A program made the translations under genes and the position numbers. DNA of 10,985 nucleotides, taken from the NCBI GenBank assembly GCA_964501105.1, contig CAZCRG010000054.1, positions 1 to 10,985 on the forward strand, read 5' to 3'. The notes beneath the pieces are model-generated. The model worked only from the letters and a program-made list of their open reading frames with translations. It did not search any database and was not told the origin of the DNA. This DNA comes from BMS3B sp964501105 (GTDB taxonomy: Archaea > Hydrothermarchaeota > Hydrothermarchaeia > Hydrothermarchaeales > BMS3B). Positions 1 to 8,166 of this stretch are shown piece by piece; position 1 is the first letter of the stretch; each line of letters begins with the position of its first letter.

Positions 1-3000
1 ATTTTATACTTGCAGACTATGTTTTAAATCATCCAGATGAGGCTATTAAGGCAGCTAACAATGCAGTTCATGGAATTGACCTTCCTGTTGTCGGTGAGGT
101 AAAAGTTAAACTCAATGTACGCTTCACAAATCTTCCTGAATCATCCAAGGTGCTGATTAGAAACATTAGAAGTAGTGATATAGGCAGACTCATAACTCTT
201 GAGGGTATAGTAAGAAAAGCAACCGATGTCAGACCAAAGCTTGTTCTCGGCGCCTTTGAATGCCAGCGCTGTGGTAATATTATGTATGTAGAGCAGAGGG
301 ATGATGTTCTAAAGGAACCCTATCTCTGTGATAGCTGTGAACACAAATCGACATATAAACTTCTGGTTGAGAAATCTGTATTTGTAGATTCTCAAAAAAT
401 ACTTATACAGGAGAACTTAGAGGATTTAAAAGGTGGAGAAAACCCGAAGCAAATTACTATTTATCTGGAAGATGACCTTACTGGTAAGATAACTCCAGGT
501 GAAACAGTTTTAGTCTCTGGAATACTCAGAACTGCCATGAAAAAAACCAGAGCAAGTAAGTCAAGAGTATTTGAGATTTTCCTTGAAGCAAATAATTTTG
601 AGCCGATACAACTGGAATTTGAGGAAATTGAAATTACAAAAGAGGATGAGGATAAGATTCTTGAGTTCTCCAGGGATCCTGAGCTTTACAATAAGATAAG
701 GGCAAGTATTGCACCTCACATCTTTGGTTACAAGGAGATAAAGGAAGCAATAATGTACCAGTTGTTCTCTGCTCCGCCTATTGACCTTCCAGATGGGGGA
801 AGGATAAGGGGAGATTCCCATATTATCCTCATGGGCGAACCTGCTACAGGTAAATCAGAACTTCTCCAGTATGTTGCCAAGGAGCTCGCCCCAAGAGGTA
901 TTTATGCGAGTGGAAGGGGAACCTCGGGAGCAGGATTGACTGCTGCTGCTGTTAAGGATGAGTTTGGCGATGGAGGCTGGAGCCTTGAGGCTGGCGCTTT
1001 AGTTCTCGCAGACAGAGGGATTGCCTGCCTCTCTCCAGATTCAAGGATTATTCTAAACAATCAGCTTCTCAGGGTGGAGGAGGCTTTTGATGAGAGCAGG
1101 AGCTTTGAAGCAATTTCTTCTGGCGAGAAAGTTGAAATTTCACCACAGGATGGCTCCACTGTATCTGTTGATAATTTGAGGAGTGTTGATAGCAGGTGTA
1201 CCTTTATAAGGAGAAAAAAATACTCAGGAAAGCTCCTGGAAATACAATTAGCTTCTGGATTCAGAATAAAGCTCACACCTGACCACCTGCTTATTGACGG
1301 CAATACTCTGGAGTGGAAAAGTGCTGAGCATTTCAAACCTGGAGAGTATCTACTTGCTCCACTGAAGCTTCCGGAGAACAGGGAGGGAATTTATCTCCTG
1401 GACATAATACCTGAAGACTGGCTTGCAATTCTTGATATGGAGCAGAAAAAGGAGTTAAAAACCTATGTACTCAGTAAATATCCCAAATTAGCTGAGTTTA
1501 ACAGGAAGTATGGCATATCAAGAGACTTTCTATCGGGTAAAAGCCAGATAAATGTGGGAATACTGAGAAAGATACTTAGAGAACTTGGAATATACAGTGA
1601 ATGGAAGAAAAAGAGTATTGGTTTTGGTAGAAAAAGCTCAGGAGAAAAACTGAAAGTATCAAAAATAACTCCTGAAATTGCCTACTTTATTGGATTTGTG
1701 TATGGAGATGGGAGCTTCAGTATTTCTGAGAGGAGGTCAACTCTCTCAATCATCCAGTCAGAGGTAAACAAACCTCAAATTGAAGCTATTAAAAAAGTTT
1801 TTGCTGAATTCTCCTATAGAAAACTCGGCATTTACACAAGAGAAACTCACACCAAAATAAGGGGGAAGGATGTAAAGAGCAAGAACCATATTCTGTACAC
1901 CAACTCGAATCTCATAGCTTTTCTCTGTGATTACTTCACTGGAGATAATTTAAAAAATCTGCTGAAACTCTCAGATGAATGTTTGAGTGCCTTTATTGCT
2001 GGTTGCCTGGATTCAGATGGCTGCATATCCATTAAGAGAAGTAGAGGATATGAGGTAGTCCATGTAGATTTTCAGCTTACCAATAGCGAGGAGAGTGCCC
2101 TGACTTTTATTCTGGCTCTCAGACGATTTGACTCCTATGCCAGGCTGATTAAAGGAGAGAAAGTGCTGAGAATATCAATAACCGGCAGAAGGGACGTGGA
2201 GAATCTCATAGAGGCTGTCGGGAATTATAGTGTCAAGGTAGGGCAAATCCCTAGCAGAAAGCATAGAGTCTCCGCCACCAGCGACAAGCTACCTGTAGAA
2301 GTGGTATCAGAGGTTTGCACACAAATCGGCAAGAGAGTAAAGAAAAGCCTTCTTCTGGACAGGGGCATCTGGAGCACTGTTTATGCCTATATGAACAAAA
2401 AATACCAGCCCTCAAGGGAGCAGCTTGAAATAATAGGACACAAACTCAGCGAAGTTTTACCGCCTGATATAAAGCATAGGATTTCAACTCTTACTGCCAG
2501 AGACTACTTCTTGGATCGGATTGAAGAAATAAGAGAAGTGGACTACTCAGGCTATGTTTATGATTTGTATGTGCCTGACCACCACAACTTTGTATGCAAT
2601 GGTATATTTGTGCACAACTGTATAGATGAGTTCGACAAGATGGAAGCCAGCGACCGCTCAGCAATGCACGAGGCAATGGAACAGCAGAGCTACCACTACA
2701 ATACTGAAATAAGGCTGGCTAATGGAAAGAAGGTAAAGATTGGGGAACTTGTTGAGAAACTTCTCGAAAAACATAGAGACATGGTTATAAATACAGAAAA
2801 TGGCTCAAAACTTTTTGTTAATGACTTTTCAATAAATACATCTTCTTTCACAAAAAATTTTAAATCAAGAATATTCAGTGTTAGCAGGCATAAGGCACCT
2901 GAAAAATTTGTTAAACTTCATTTTGACAACGGTAGAAGTATAACTGTTACCCCTGAGCATCCAGTCTTTGTCCTTGAGGATGGGGAGATAAAGACCAAGG

Positions 3001-5057
3001 AAGCTATTAATGTAAAGGAAGGTGAATACTCTCTTGTAGCTCTGGGTGTATCTTACCATGGTAATGTGGAGCTTCCAGTAATTAAACCCGAGGGCAGGAA
3101 GGAGGTGAACTTCCCTTCAGAGATAGATGACCACCTATCAAGAGTTATTGGATTTATAGTAACCGATGGTAGTGTGGAAATTAACAGAGGTAGACCTTCG
3201 GGAATTCTCTTCACAAACAAGGATGAGGAACTTGTCAAATTATTTAGCTCTGACATAAGGACACTTTTTGGAATTGAACCTTATATCTACAGGAGGAAGG
3301 ATGGGCTTATTTATTCTCGCATTATATCAAGGGATGTTTACAATTTCTTTAAAGCAATTGGTGAGGAGATTGTGAGCATAAAGAAAGGTAAAGCTCTACC
3401 AGAGATGGTATTCGGTTTTGATAAGGAATTAAAGAAGGAGCTTTTGAGGGCCATTTTTGAATGTGATGGGCATATAAAAAAGGATGGTTTAAGAATTGGC
3501 TTAACATCAGAAAGCAGGTATCTTCTTGAGCAGGTTCAGGAGCTTCTACTTGAGTTTGGAATATATTCATACATAAGGGACTTTAATAATTATTCAAAAC
3601 TCTTTATTACAGGAAATAACTTTTTACTGAAATTTTTCGAAGATATCGGCTTTATAACCAGCAGAAAAAATTCAAGACTGAAGAGAGTTGTTGAGAAGTC
3701 AAATTTCTCCAGGACTATAAAGGATGTACTACCCGGCTCTGGTCCAGCTATGAAAAATCTTCTGAAAAAACTCAGACTCTCTCAGAAGGAGGTTTTAGGT
3801 TTTACTCTTACTTCCCACGAGAAGGGGGTAAACTTTTCCAGAAGTAAGCTAAGAAGAGTTTTAAAGATTCTTAGAAGTAGGGTTGATGAGATAAAAGGTG
3901 CTATTGCTGCCATTCATAAGAATGAGGATTTTAAGTCATTGAGAAAAATAAGAGAGAAGCTTGGAATATCCCAGTGTGAGATAGCAGAGAAACTAAATTT
4001 AACTCATCAGACAGTTTCCAACTGGGAGCTTAAGAAAACTTCAGGTGATATAGGAAGGTACAGAGATGCTTTATTGCAAATTGCAGTTAAAATGATAAAT
4101 CCTGTTGAGAAAAAAATTGATAATCTTGAGGCTTCTCTATCAGAGTGTATATTCCCTGTAAAAGTTGTTAAGAAAGAAGTAGTTGAGAATTCAGGTGAGA
4201 GGTGGGTTTATGACCTTCAGGTTGAGCCAACTCACAATTTTATTTCTCAGGGTTTAATTTTACATAACTCAGTGAGTATAGCCAAAGCTGGCATCCTTGC
4301 GACCTTCAGGTCGAGATGCTCAGTTCTTGCCGCTGCAAACCCCAAGTATGGAAGATTTGATGAGTACAAGGCTCTCAGCGAGCAGGTTAATCTTCCGCCC
4401 TCAATACTCTCAAGGTTTGATTTAATATTCTTTGTTAGAGACGACCCCTCAAAGACAAGAGATATTGCCAAGCACATTCTTGACACAGCTTCTTCTCCAG
4501 AAAGTATAACACCAAGTGTATCGCCAGAATTTTTAAGGAAGTATATAGCCTACGCCAAGCAGAATGTTTTTCCAGAGCTGAGCCAGGAGGCAAGGGAGGT
4601 CATAGAGGATTTCTATGTTGAGATGCGCGAGAAGGCTCAGCAGGCTGAGGATGTGCCAATACCCTTAACTGCAAGGCAGCTCTGGGCTATTGTGAGGCTG
4701 GCTAAAGCGAGAGCGAGGGTGAGGCTGAGCAATCTTGTAACTGCAGAGGATGCAGAAGTTGCCATAAGTCTTGTCAAAGCTTCTCTGGCTCAGGCTGGCC
4801 TTGACATGGAAACGGGTGAGATAGACATAGATAAGATATATTCAGGGATAACAAAGTCTCAGAGAGACAAAATAAAGGAGATTCTGAATATAATAAGAGA
4901 GCTGGAGAATGAATATGGAACTGCCAAGAAGAGCGAGATTCTCGAGATGGCTGAGCAGAGGGGAATAAATAAAGCCAATGCTTTGGAAGTTATTGAAAAG
5001 CTGAAAAGTCAGGGCGACATCTTTGAGCCCAGATTTGACCACTACAAGGTGACATAA
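1..5057 (+). CDS. mcm: Archaeal MCM replicative DNA helicase with two inteins (5' end outside window)
   Basis: This is the hexameric ATPase that unwinds DNA at archaeal replication forks. The frame is open from base 3, and the residues before the GTG at 150 (containing YVLNHPDEA and VRFTNLP) are typical MCM N-domain, so that GTG is not the start and the gene runs off the left edge. Counting the codon at base 3 as residue 1: zinc motif C87-x2-C90 and C109-x2-C112; Walker A GEPATGKS at 278-285; Walker B LADRGIA/CIDEFDKM, split by intein 1; sensor-1 AAANP; arginine finger SRFDL (R1471); C-terminal winged helix from about 1619. Inteins occupy 342-872 and 896-1422. After splicing 626 residues are visible, so roughly 40-60 N-terminal residues are probably missing compared with family length. 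Walker A has an unusual ATGKS in place of the common GTAKS. The gene ends 1 base before the RPA32-like gene. The identification is firm. Confidence 0.97.
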   Translation, partial: FILADYVLNHPDEAIKAANNAVHGIDLPVVGEVKVKLNVRFTNLPESSKVLIRNIRSSDIGRLITLEGIVRKATDVRPKLVLGAFECQRCGNIMYVEQRDDVLKEPYLCDSCEHKSTYKLLVEKSVFVDSQKILIQENLEDLKGGENPKQITIYLEDDLTGKITPGETVLVSGILRTAMKKTRASKSRVFEIFLEANNFEPIQLEFEEIEITKEDEDKILEFSRDPELYNKIRASIAPHIFGYKEIKEAIMYQLFSAPPIDLPDGGRIRGDSHIILMGEPATGKSELLQYVAKELAPRGIYASGRGTSGAGLTAAAVKDEFGDGGWSLEAGALVLADRGIACLSPDSRIILNNQLLRVEEAFDESRSFEAISSGEKVEISPQDGSTVSVDNLRSVDSRCTFIRRKKYSGKLLEIQLASGFRIKLTPDHLLIDGNTLEWKSAEHFKPGEYLLAPLKLPENREGIYLLDIIPEDWLAILDMEQKKELKTYVLSKYPKLAEFNRKYGISRDFLSGKSQINVGILRKILRELGIYSEWKKKSIGFGRKSSGEKLKVSKITPEIAYFIGFVYGDGSFSISERRSTLSIIQSEVNKPQIEAIKKVFAEFSYRKLGIYTRETHTKIRGKDVKSKNHILYTNSNLIAFLCDYFTGDNLKNLLKLSDECLSAFIAGCLDSDGCISIKRSRGYEVVHVDFQLTNSEESALTFILALRRFDSYARLIKGEKVLRISITGRRDVENLIEAVGNYSVKVGQIPSRKHRVSATSDKLPVEVVSEVCTQIGKRVKKSLLLDRGIWSTVYAYMNKKYQPSREQLEIIGHKLSEVLPPDIKHRISTLTARDYFLDRIEEIREVDYSGYVYDLYVPDHHNFVCNGIFVHNCIDEFDKMEASDRSAMHEAMEQQSYHYNTEIRLANGKKVKIGELVEKLLEKHRDMVINTENGSKLFVNDFSINTSSFTKNFKSRIFSVSRHKAPEKFVKLHFDNGRSITVTPEHPVFVLEDGEIKTKEAINVKEGEYSLVALGVSYHGNVELPVIKPEGRKEVNFPSEIDDHLSRVIGFIVTDGSVEINRGRPSGILFTNKDEELVKLFSSDIRTLFGIEPYIYRRKDGLIYSRIISRDVYNFFKAIGEEIVSIKKGKALPEMVFGFDKELKKELLRAIFECDGHIKKDGLRIGLTSESRYLLEQVQELLLEFGIYSYIRDFNNYSKLFITGNNFLLKFFEDIGFITSRKNSRLKRVVEKSNFSRTIKDVLPGSGPAMKNLLKKLRLSQKEVLGFTLTSHEKGVNFSRSKLRRVLKILRSRVDEIKGAIAAIHKNEDFKSLRKIREKLGISQCEIAEKLNLTHQTVSNWELKKTSGDIGRYRDALLQIAVKMINPVEKKIDNLEASLSECIFPVKVVKKEVVENSGERWVYDLQVEPTHNFISQGLILHNSVSIAKAGILATFRSRCSVLAAANPKYGRFDEYKALSEQVNLPPSILSRFDLIFFVRDDPSKTRDIAKHILDTASSPESITPSVSPEFLRKYIAYAKQNVFPELSQEAREVIEDFYVEMREKAQQAEDVPIPLTARQLWAIVRLAKARARVRLSNLVTAEDAEVAISLVKASLAQAGLDMETGEIDIDKIYSGITKSQRDKIKEILNIIRELENEYGTAKKSEILEMAEQRGINKANALEVIEKLKSQGDIFEPRFDHYKVT
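1026..2618 (+). other. Intein 1 of MCM, inserted in Walker B, with LAGLIDADG endonuclease
   Basis: This is a 531-residue self-splicing element lying between GIA and CIDEFDKM of the host. It starts with Cys (CLSPDSRIIL, block A), has the block B motif TPDH, and ends in block F/G with VYDLYVPDHHNF and GIFVHN. The last residues are His-Asn and the first C-extein residue is Cys, so all splicing nucleophiles are present. The central homing endonuclease has two LAGLIDADG helices: IGFVYGDGS at 1689-1715 (Asp at 1707) and FIAGCLDSDG at 1992-2021 (Asp at 2016). Both acidic residues are kept, so the endonuclease may be active. Base composition is close to that of the host gene. The boundaries are exact because the flanking MCM sequence rejoins into an uninterrupted Walker B. 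Confidence 0.95.
2688..4268 (+). other. Intein 2 of MCM, Ser1 type, with LAGLIDADG endonuclease and HTH
   Basis: This is a 527-residue intein between HEAMEQQ and SVSIAKAGI of the host, 23 host residues after intein 1. It begins with Ser (SYHYNTEIRLANG, block A), has TPEH in block B, and ends with WVYDLQVEPTHNF and LILHN, followed by Ser as +1 residue. Splicing would therefore run through Ser rather than Cys nucleophiles at both junctions. The LAGLIDADG helices are VIGFIVTDGS at 3144-3173 (Asp at 3165) and LLRAIFECDG at 3441-3470 (Asp at 3465), both with the acidic residue. A phage-repressor-like helix-turn-helix (ISQCEIAEKLNLTHQTVSNWE) lies near the C-terminal side. The element is visibly more A/T-rich than its flanks: bases 2821-2880 contain 13 G/C in 60. 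Confidence 0.94.
3939..4037 (+). other. XRE/HTH_3-type DNA-binding motif inside intein 2
   Basis: Translated residues LRKIREKLGISQCEIAEKL followed by NLTHQTVSNWELKK follow the lambda-repressor/XRE pattern: LGISQ-x-x-[IL]A for the first helix, then L-x-[LI]-x3-T[IV]S-x-WE for the recognition helix. It sits between the second LAGLIDADG motif and the splicing block F. It probably adds DNA-target contacts to the homing endonuclease. It is a sub-domain and not a separate gene. Confidence 0.75.
5047..5052 (+). promoter_or_regulatory. Ribosome-binding site for the RPA32-like gene
   Basis: AGGTGA lies inside the last codons of mcm, 6 bases before the ATG at 5059. It pairs with the conserved anti-Shine-Dalgarno end of archaeal 16S rRNA. 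It supports ATG 5059 as the start and suggests translation coupled to mcm. Confidence 0.7.
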
Positions 5058-5058
5058 A

Positions 5059-5703
5059 ATGATGGAGAGAAGCACTGCCTTGAAGGTAAGGATTAAAGAT
5101 TTGGTGGAGGGAGAGTTTGTGAGAACAGAGGGCGCTATGGAGCCCAACTATGTTGTAACTCCTCTTAATGAGATGGTTTCCAGAGCAAGAGTAATGGGCG
5201 TTGTGGTTTCCAAATTTACCAGTGAGGATGAGAAATATATAACTGTGACTCTTGATGACGGCTCAGAGACTGTTTCAGTTAGAGCCTTCAGAGAAACAGA
5301 TGTGCTGAAAGATGTTGAGGTGAGCGAGAGTATAGATGTGGTTGGCAAGGTCAAGGAGTATCAGGGTGAAGTTTACCTCCTTGCTGAGGCAGTTCATATC
5401 ATTAAAGACCCCAACTGGGAACTTGTTAGAAGACTGGAGCTGGCTATTAAGGATAAAGCTCTTGGAAGAAAGGTTTCAGAGCCTGTGGAAACTCTTGAGA
5501 CTCGTTTTGAGGGAGAAAATGCCAAAGAGAAGGTACTGGAGGTGATTAAAACTCTTGACGAGGGCGAGGGTGTAAAGTATATTACAATTGCCAGGGAAAC
5601 TGGTATAAAGGAGGAAGAGCTTGACAAAATAATTAATGATCTTCTTGTTGAGGGCGAAATTTATGAGCCAAAAATAGGGAGATTTAAAATAATGAATGAT
5701 TGA
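5059..5703 (+). CDS. RPA32-like single-stranded DNA-binding protein (OB fold plus winged helix)
   Basis: Most likely an archaeal RPA-family subunit of the COG3390 type, binding or helping to bind single-stranded DNA at forks and repair sites. The 214-residue protein has one OB fold: the segment around residues 42-120 runs RARVMGVVV, then YITVTLDDGSETVSVRAF, then IDVVGKVKEYQGEVYLLAE, the usual strand order. A charged linker follows, then a winged helix at 155-214 ending GEIYEPKIGRFKI. This is the layout of eukaryotic RPA32. No zinc finger is visible, unlike the large RPA subunit. The gene starts 1 base after mcm and ends in a TGA overlapping the region of the hypF start, so it is probably translated from one mcm message. 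A second ATG follows the first directly. The exact RPA sub-family is uncertain; the OB fold and winged helix are clear. Confidence 0.82.
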   Translation: MMERSTALKVRIKDLVEGEFVRTEGAMEPNYVVTPLNEMVSRARVMGVVVSKFTSEDEKYITVTLDDGSETVSVRAFRETDVLKDVEVSESIDVVGKVKEYQGEVYLLAEAVHIIKDPNWELVRRLELAIKDKALGRKVSEPVETLETRFEGENAKEKVLEVIKTLDEGEGVKYITIARETGIKEEELDKIINDLLVEGEIYEPKIGRFKIMND

Positions 5704-5705
5704 AA

Positions 5706-7952
5706 ATGCCCAGAATTGTTATTAAGGGTGTGGTGCAGGGCGTAGGATTCAGGCCCTTTGTTTACAGGCTGGCAAAGCGCTTCAAGTTGAAAGGATATGT
5801 GAAGAATCTTGGCGACAGCGTGGAGGTTTATATCCACAGAGAATCTCCAGAGTTTATTGATGCCCTCAGGGAAGAGAAGCCCCCTCTGGCTGAGATTGAG
5901 AGTATTGAGATAATTCAAGGGGAGGAAAAGAGCTATAGTGAATTCTTAATTCTTGAAAGCTCCTCTGAAGCCCTCTATGGCTCCTCTTTACCTCCAGACC
6001 TGGCTCTCTGTGACGCCTGCCTTAAGGAGATTTTTGATTCCAGAGATAGAAGGTACCTGTACCCCTTTACTGTATGCACTGACTGCGGTCCAAGATTCAG
6101 CATAATAGAAGCTCTGCCCTATGATAGGGAAAATACTTCAATGAAGAGCTTTAGACTCTGCGAAAAATGCCTGAAGGAGTACACATCACCTGAGAGCAGA
6201 AGATTTAAAGCTGAGCCCATAGCCTGTGCAGACTGCGGCCCCAGTTATGAGCTTTACAGGGGAAGAAAGAAGGTCAACGCAGAGGAACCTGTTAGAAAGG
6301 CTGCTGAGCTTCTTCAGGAGGGGAAGATTCTTGCAGTTAAGGGCACAGGAGGAACTCATCTTGCCTGCCTTGCTACCAGTGATGAGACTGTGAAGGAGTT
6401 GAGAAGCAGGCTGAAAAGGGAGAAAAAACCCTTTGCAGTTATGGTCAGGGATATGAAAGCTGCAAAGAGAGTTGCTTTTGTGGGGAAGGAGGAAGAGATG
6501 CTTCTTGAGAGTATGGAGAGGCCCATTATGCTTCTCAGAAAGAGGGGGAGAGAAATTTCAGAACTTGTAGCCCCTGAGATTCACACCCTTGGAATAATGC
6601 TTCCCTATGCTGGAGTTCACCATCTTCTCTTTAATTATCTAAGCTCTCCAGCCCTGGTTATGACCTCGTGCAATGCTCCAGGTGAGCCCATGGCTGTGGA
6701 AAATGAAGCGGTTATTGAGCTGGGCTTTCACGACTATGCTCTCCTCCACAACCGCAGGATTGTTAATCGCATTGATGACTCTGTGGTTAGAGTTGTTAGG
6801 GGAAAGAGGGCATTTATAAGGCGTTCAAGAGGTTATGTTCCCAGACCAGTTTTACTTAAAACAGAGGGTATACCAGTTCTTGCCCTTGGTGCAGAGGAAA
6901 ATGTGACTGCCTGCCTACTTCTTGGAAAAAAAGCTTATTTGACCCAGTATATTGGAAAAACCACAACCCCTTCGACTCTTGAATTCCTTGAGGAAAGTGT
7001 TAAGAGAATGAGAGCTTTATCTGGTGCAGAAGAGCTTGAGGCAGTTGCCTGTGACTTTCATCCTGGCTTTCAGACCACACTATTTGCTAAAGCCTTTGCA
7101 GAGGAGATTGGAGCAGAGCTTATTAAAATTCAGCATCATGAAGCTCATATTGCAAGTGTTGCTGCAGAAAAGGGCCTTGAGGAGGGCATAGGGATTGCTC
7201 TGGACGGCTTTGGTTATGGCTTCAATGGCGAGGCCTGGGGAGGAGAGATTTTCTTCTTCTCTGGCTCAGATTTTGAGAGAGTTGGCTCCATTAAAAGCTT
7301 TCCTCTGATAGGTGGCGATACTGCAGTTAAAAACCCTCTCAGAATAGCAGCTGGCCTTCTTCTGGATGAGATGAAGGGGGAGATTAGGGAAGTACTTATG
7401 GATCTGGGAATGGACAGCTTTGAGGCAGATATTATTCTGAAGCAGTATATTAAGGGTTTCAATGTCTTTCGATGCACAAGCTTTGGCAGGGTACTTGATG
7501 CAGTTTCTGCTCTACTGGGTGTTTGCAGGAGGAGAAGTTATCAGGGGGAGCCAGCTATGAAGCTGGAGAGTTTTGCCCTTGGAGGGGAGCCTAAGCTTGA
7601 GATGCCAGTAGAAGTTGATAAGGAGGGTAAGATAGAGGCTCTCAATGCTGGAAAGCTTCTCAAGGCCTGCTGGGATTATATGAATTCCGGGGAAAATTCA
7701 GGAGATATAGCAGCCTCAGCCCAGAGGGCTCTTGCAGAAGGTATGGCAGAGCTGGCGGCAAGAAAGGCAGAAGAATATGGAGTTAAGAATATTGCCCTAT
7801 CAGGCGGTGTCGCCTACAATGAAGCTATTGTTTCTTTCATGGAGGAAAAATTTTCTTCTGAGGGACTTGAGCTTTATCTAAATGAAGAGGTGGCTCGTGG
7901 TGATAATGGCCTGAGTCTCGGTCAGGGCTATCTAGCCAGGTTGAGGTTGTAA
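5706..7952 (+). CDS. hypF: Carbamoyltransferase HypF ([NiFe]-hydrogenase maturation)
   Basis: HypF uses carbamoyl phosphate and ATP to carbamoylate the C-terminal Cys of HypE; that group becomes the cyanide ligands of the [NiFe] active site in the cytoplasm. From ATG 5706 the protein has 748 residues, the normal family length. Domains in order: acylphosphatase at 1-90 with GVVQGVGFR (catalytic R16) and N34; two zinc fingers of form C-x2-C-x18-C-x2-C (C102/105/124/127 and C152/155/174/177); a YrdC-like domain from about 195 with KGTGGTHLAC; and a Kae1-like carbamoyltransferase domain from about 385 with QHHEAHIAS metal-binding histidines, ALDGFGYG and LSGGVAYN. I chose ATG 5706, 2 bases after the previous stop; a TTG at 5700 in the same frame would overlap it. 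No strong ribosome-binding site is visible, which suits coupled translation. No other hyp genes are in the window. Confidence 0.97.
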   Translation: MPRIVIKGVVQGVGFRPFVYRLAKRFKLKGYVKNLGDSVEVYIHRESPEFIDALREEKPPLAEIESIEIIQGEEKSYSEFLILESSSEALYGSSLPPDLALCDACLKEIFDSRDRRYLYPFTVCTDCGPRFSIIEALPYDRENTSMKSFRLCEKCLKEYTSPESRRFKAEPIACADCGPSYELYRGRKKVNAEEPVRKAAELLQEGKILAVKGTGGTHLACLATSDETVKELRSRLKREKKPFAVMVRDMKAAKRVAFVGKEEEMLLESMERPIMLLRKRGREISELVAPEIHTLGIMLPYAGVHHLLFNYLSSPALVMTSCNAPGEPMAVENEAVIELGFHDYALLHNRRIVNRIDDSVVRVVRGKRAFIRRSRGYVPRPVLLKTEGIPVLALGAEENVTACLLLGKKAYLTQYIGKTTTPSTLEFLEESVKRMRALSGAEELEAVACDFHPGFQTTLFAKAFAEEIGAELIKIQHHEAHIASVAAEKGLEEGIGIALDGFGYGFNGEAWGGEIFFFSGSDFERVGSIKSFPLIGGDTAVKNPLRIAAGLLLDEMKGEIREVLMDLGMDSFEADIILKQYIKGFNVFRCTSFGRVLDAVSALLGVCRRRSYQGEPAMKLESFALGGEPKLEMPVEVDKEGKIEALNAGKLLKACWDYMNSGENSGDIAASAQRALAEGMAELAARKAEEYGVKNIALSGGVAYNEAIVSFMEEKFSSEGLELYLNEEVARGDNGLSLGQGYLARLRL

Positions 7953-7968
7953 TGCAGATTCTCTGACT

Positions 7969-8166
7969 CTATTCTCTTTTAATTATTTCTAATGCTTTTT
8001 CAACAAGTTCTATGTGGCACGCCTCAGACTTTATCATTTCTCCAAAAAATTCTTTAAGTTTTTTATCTTCAATCTCATCATAAAGCCCTTTATACACTTC
8101 CCAGGCATTTTCCTCTATGTTAGCAAGATTTTTAAGGGTTCCCAGTACAATATCCTCAAAACTCAT
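7969..8166 (-). CDS. Two-helix ferritin-like (half-rubrerythrin) small protein
   Basis: A 65-residue acidic protein predicted to fold as two helices. Helix 1 carries E18, E19, W22, E23 and Y25; helix 2 carries E48-A-C-H51. A Glu about 30 residues before an E-x-x-H motif is the half-site of rubrerythrins and ferritins, and the spacing also resembles the short encapsulated ferritins (EncFtn), where two chains complete one di-iron site. I therefore infer a metal-binding dimer or an iron/oxidative-stress role; no function is proven. There is no signal peptide or membrane segment. Its ATG overlaps the last codons of the next gene upstream (8156-8395) by 11 bases, so the two are translationally coupled. 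It ends 16 bases from hypF, convergently. A plain helical protein without metal is the alternative. Confidence 0.68.
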   Translation of the reverse strand: MSFEDIVLGTLKNLANIEENAWEVYKGLYDEIEDKKLKEFFGEMIKSEACHIELVEKALEIIKRE

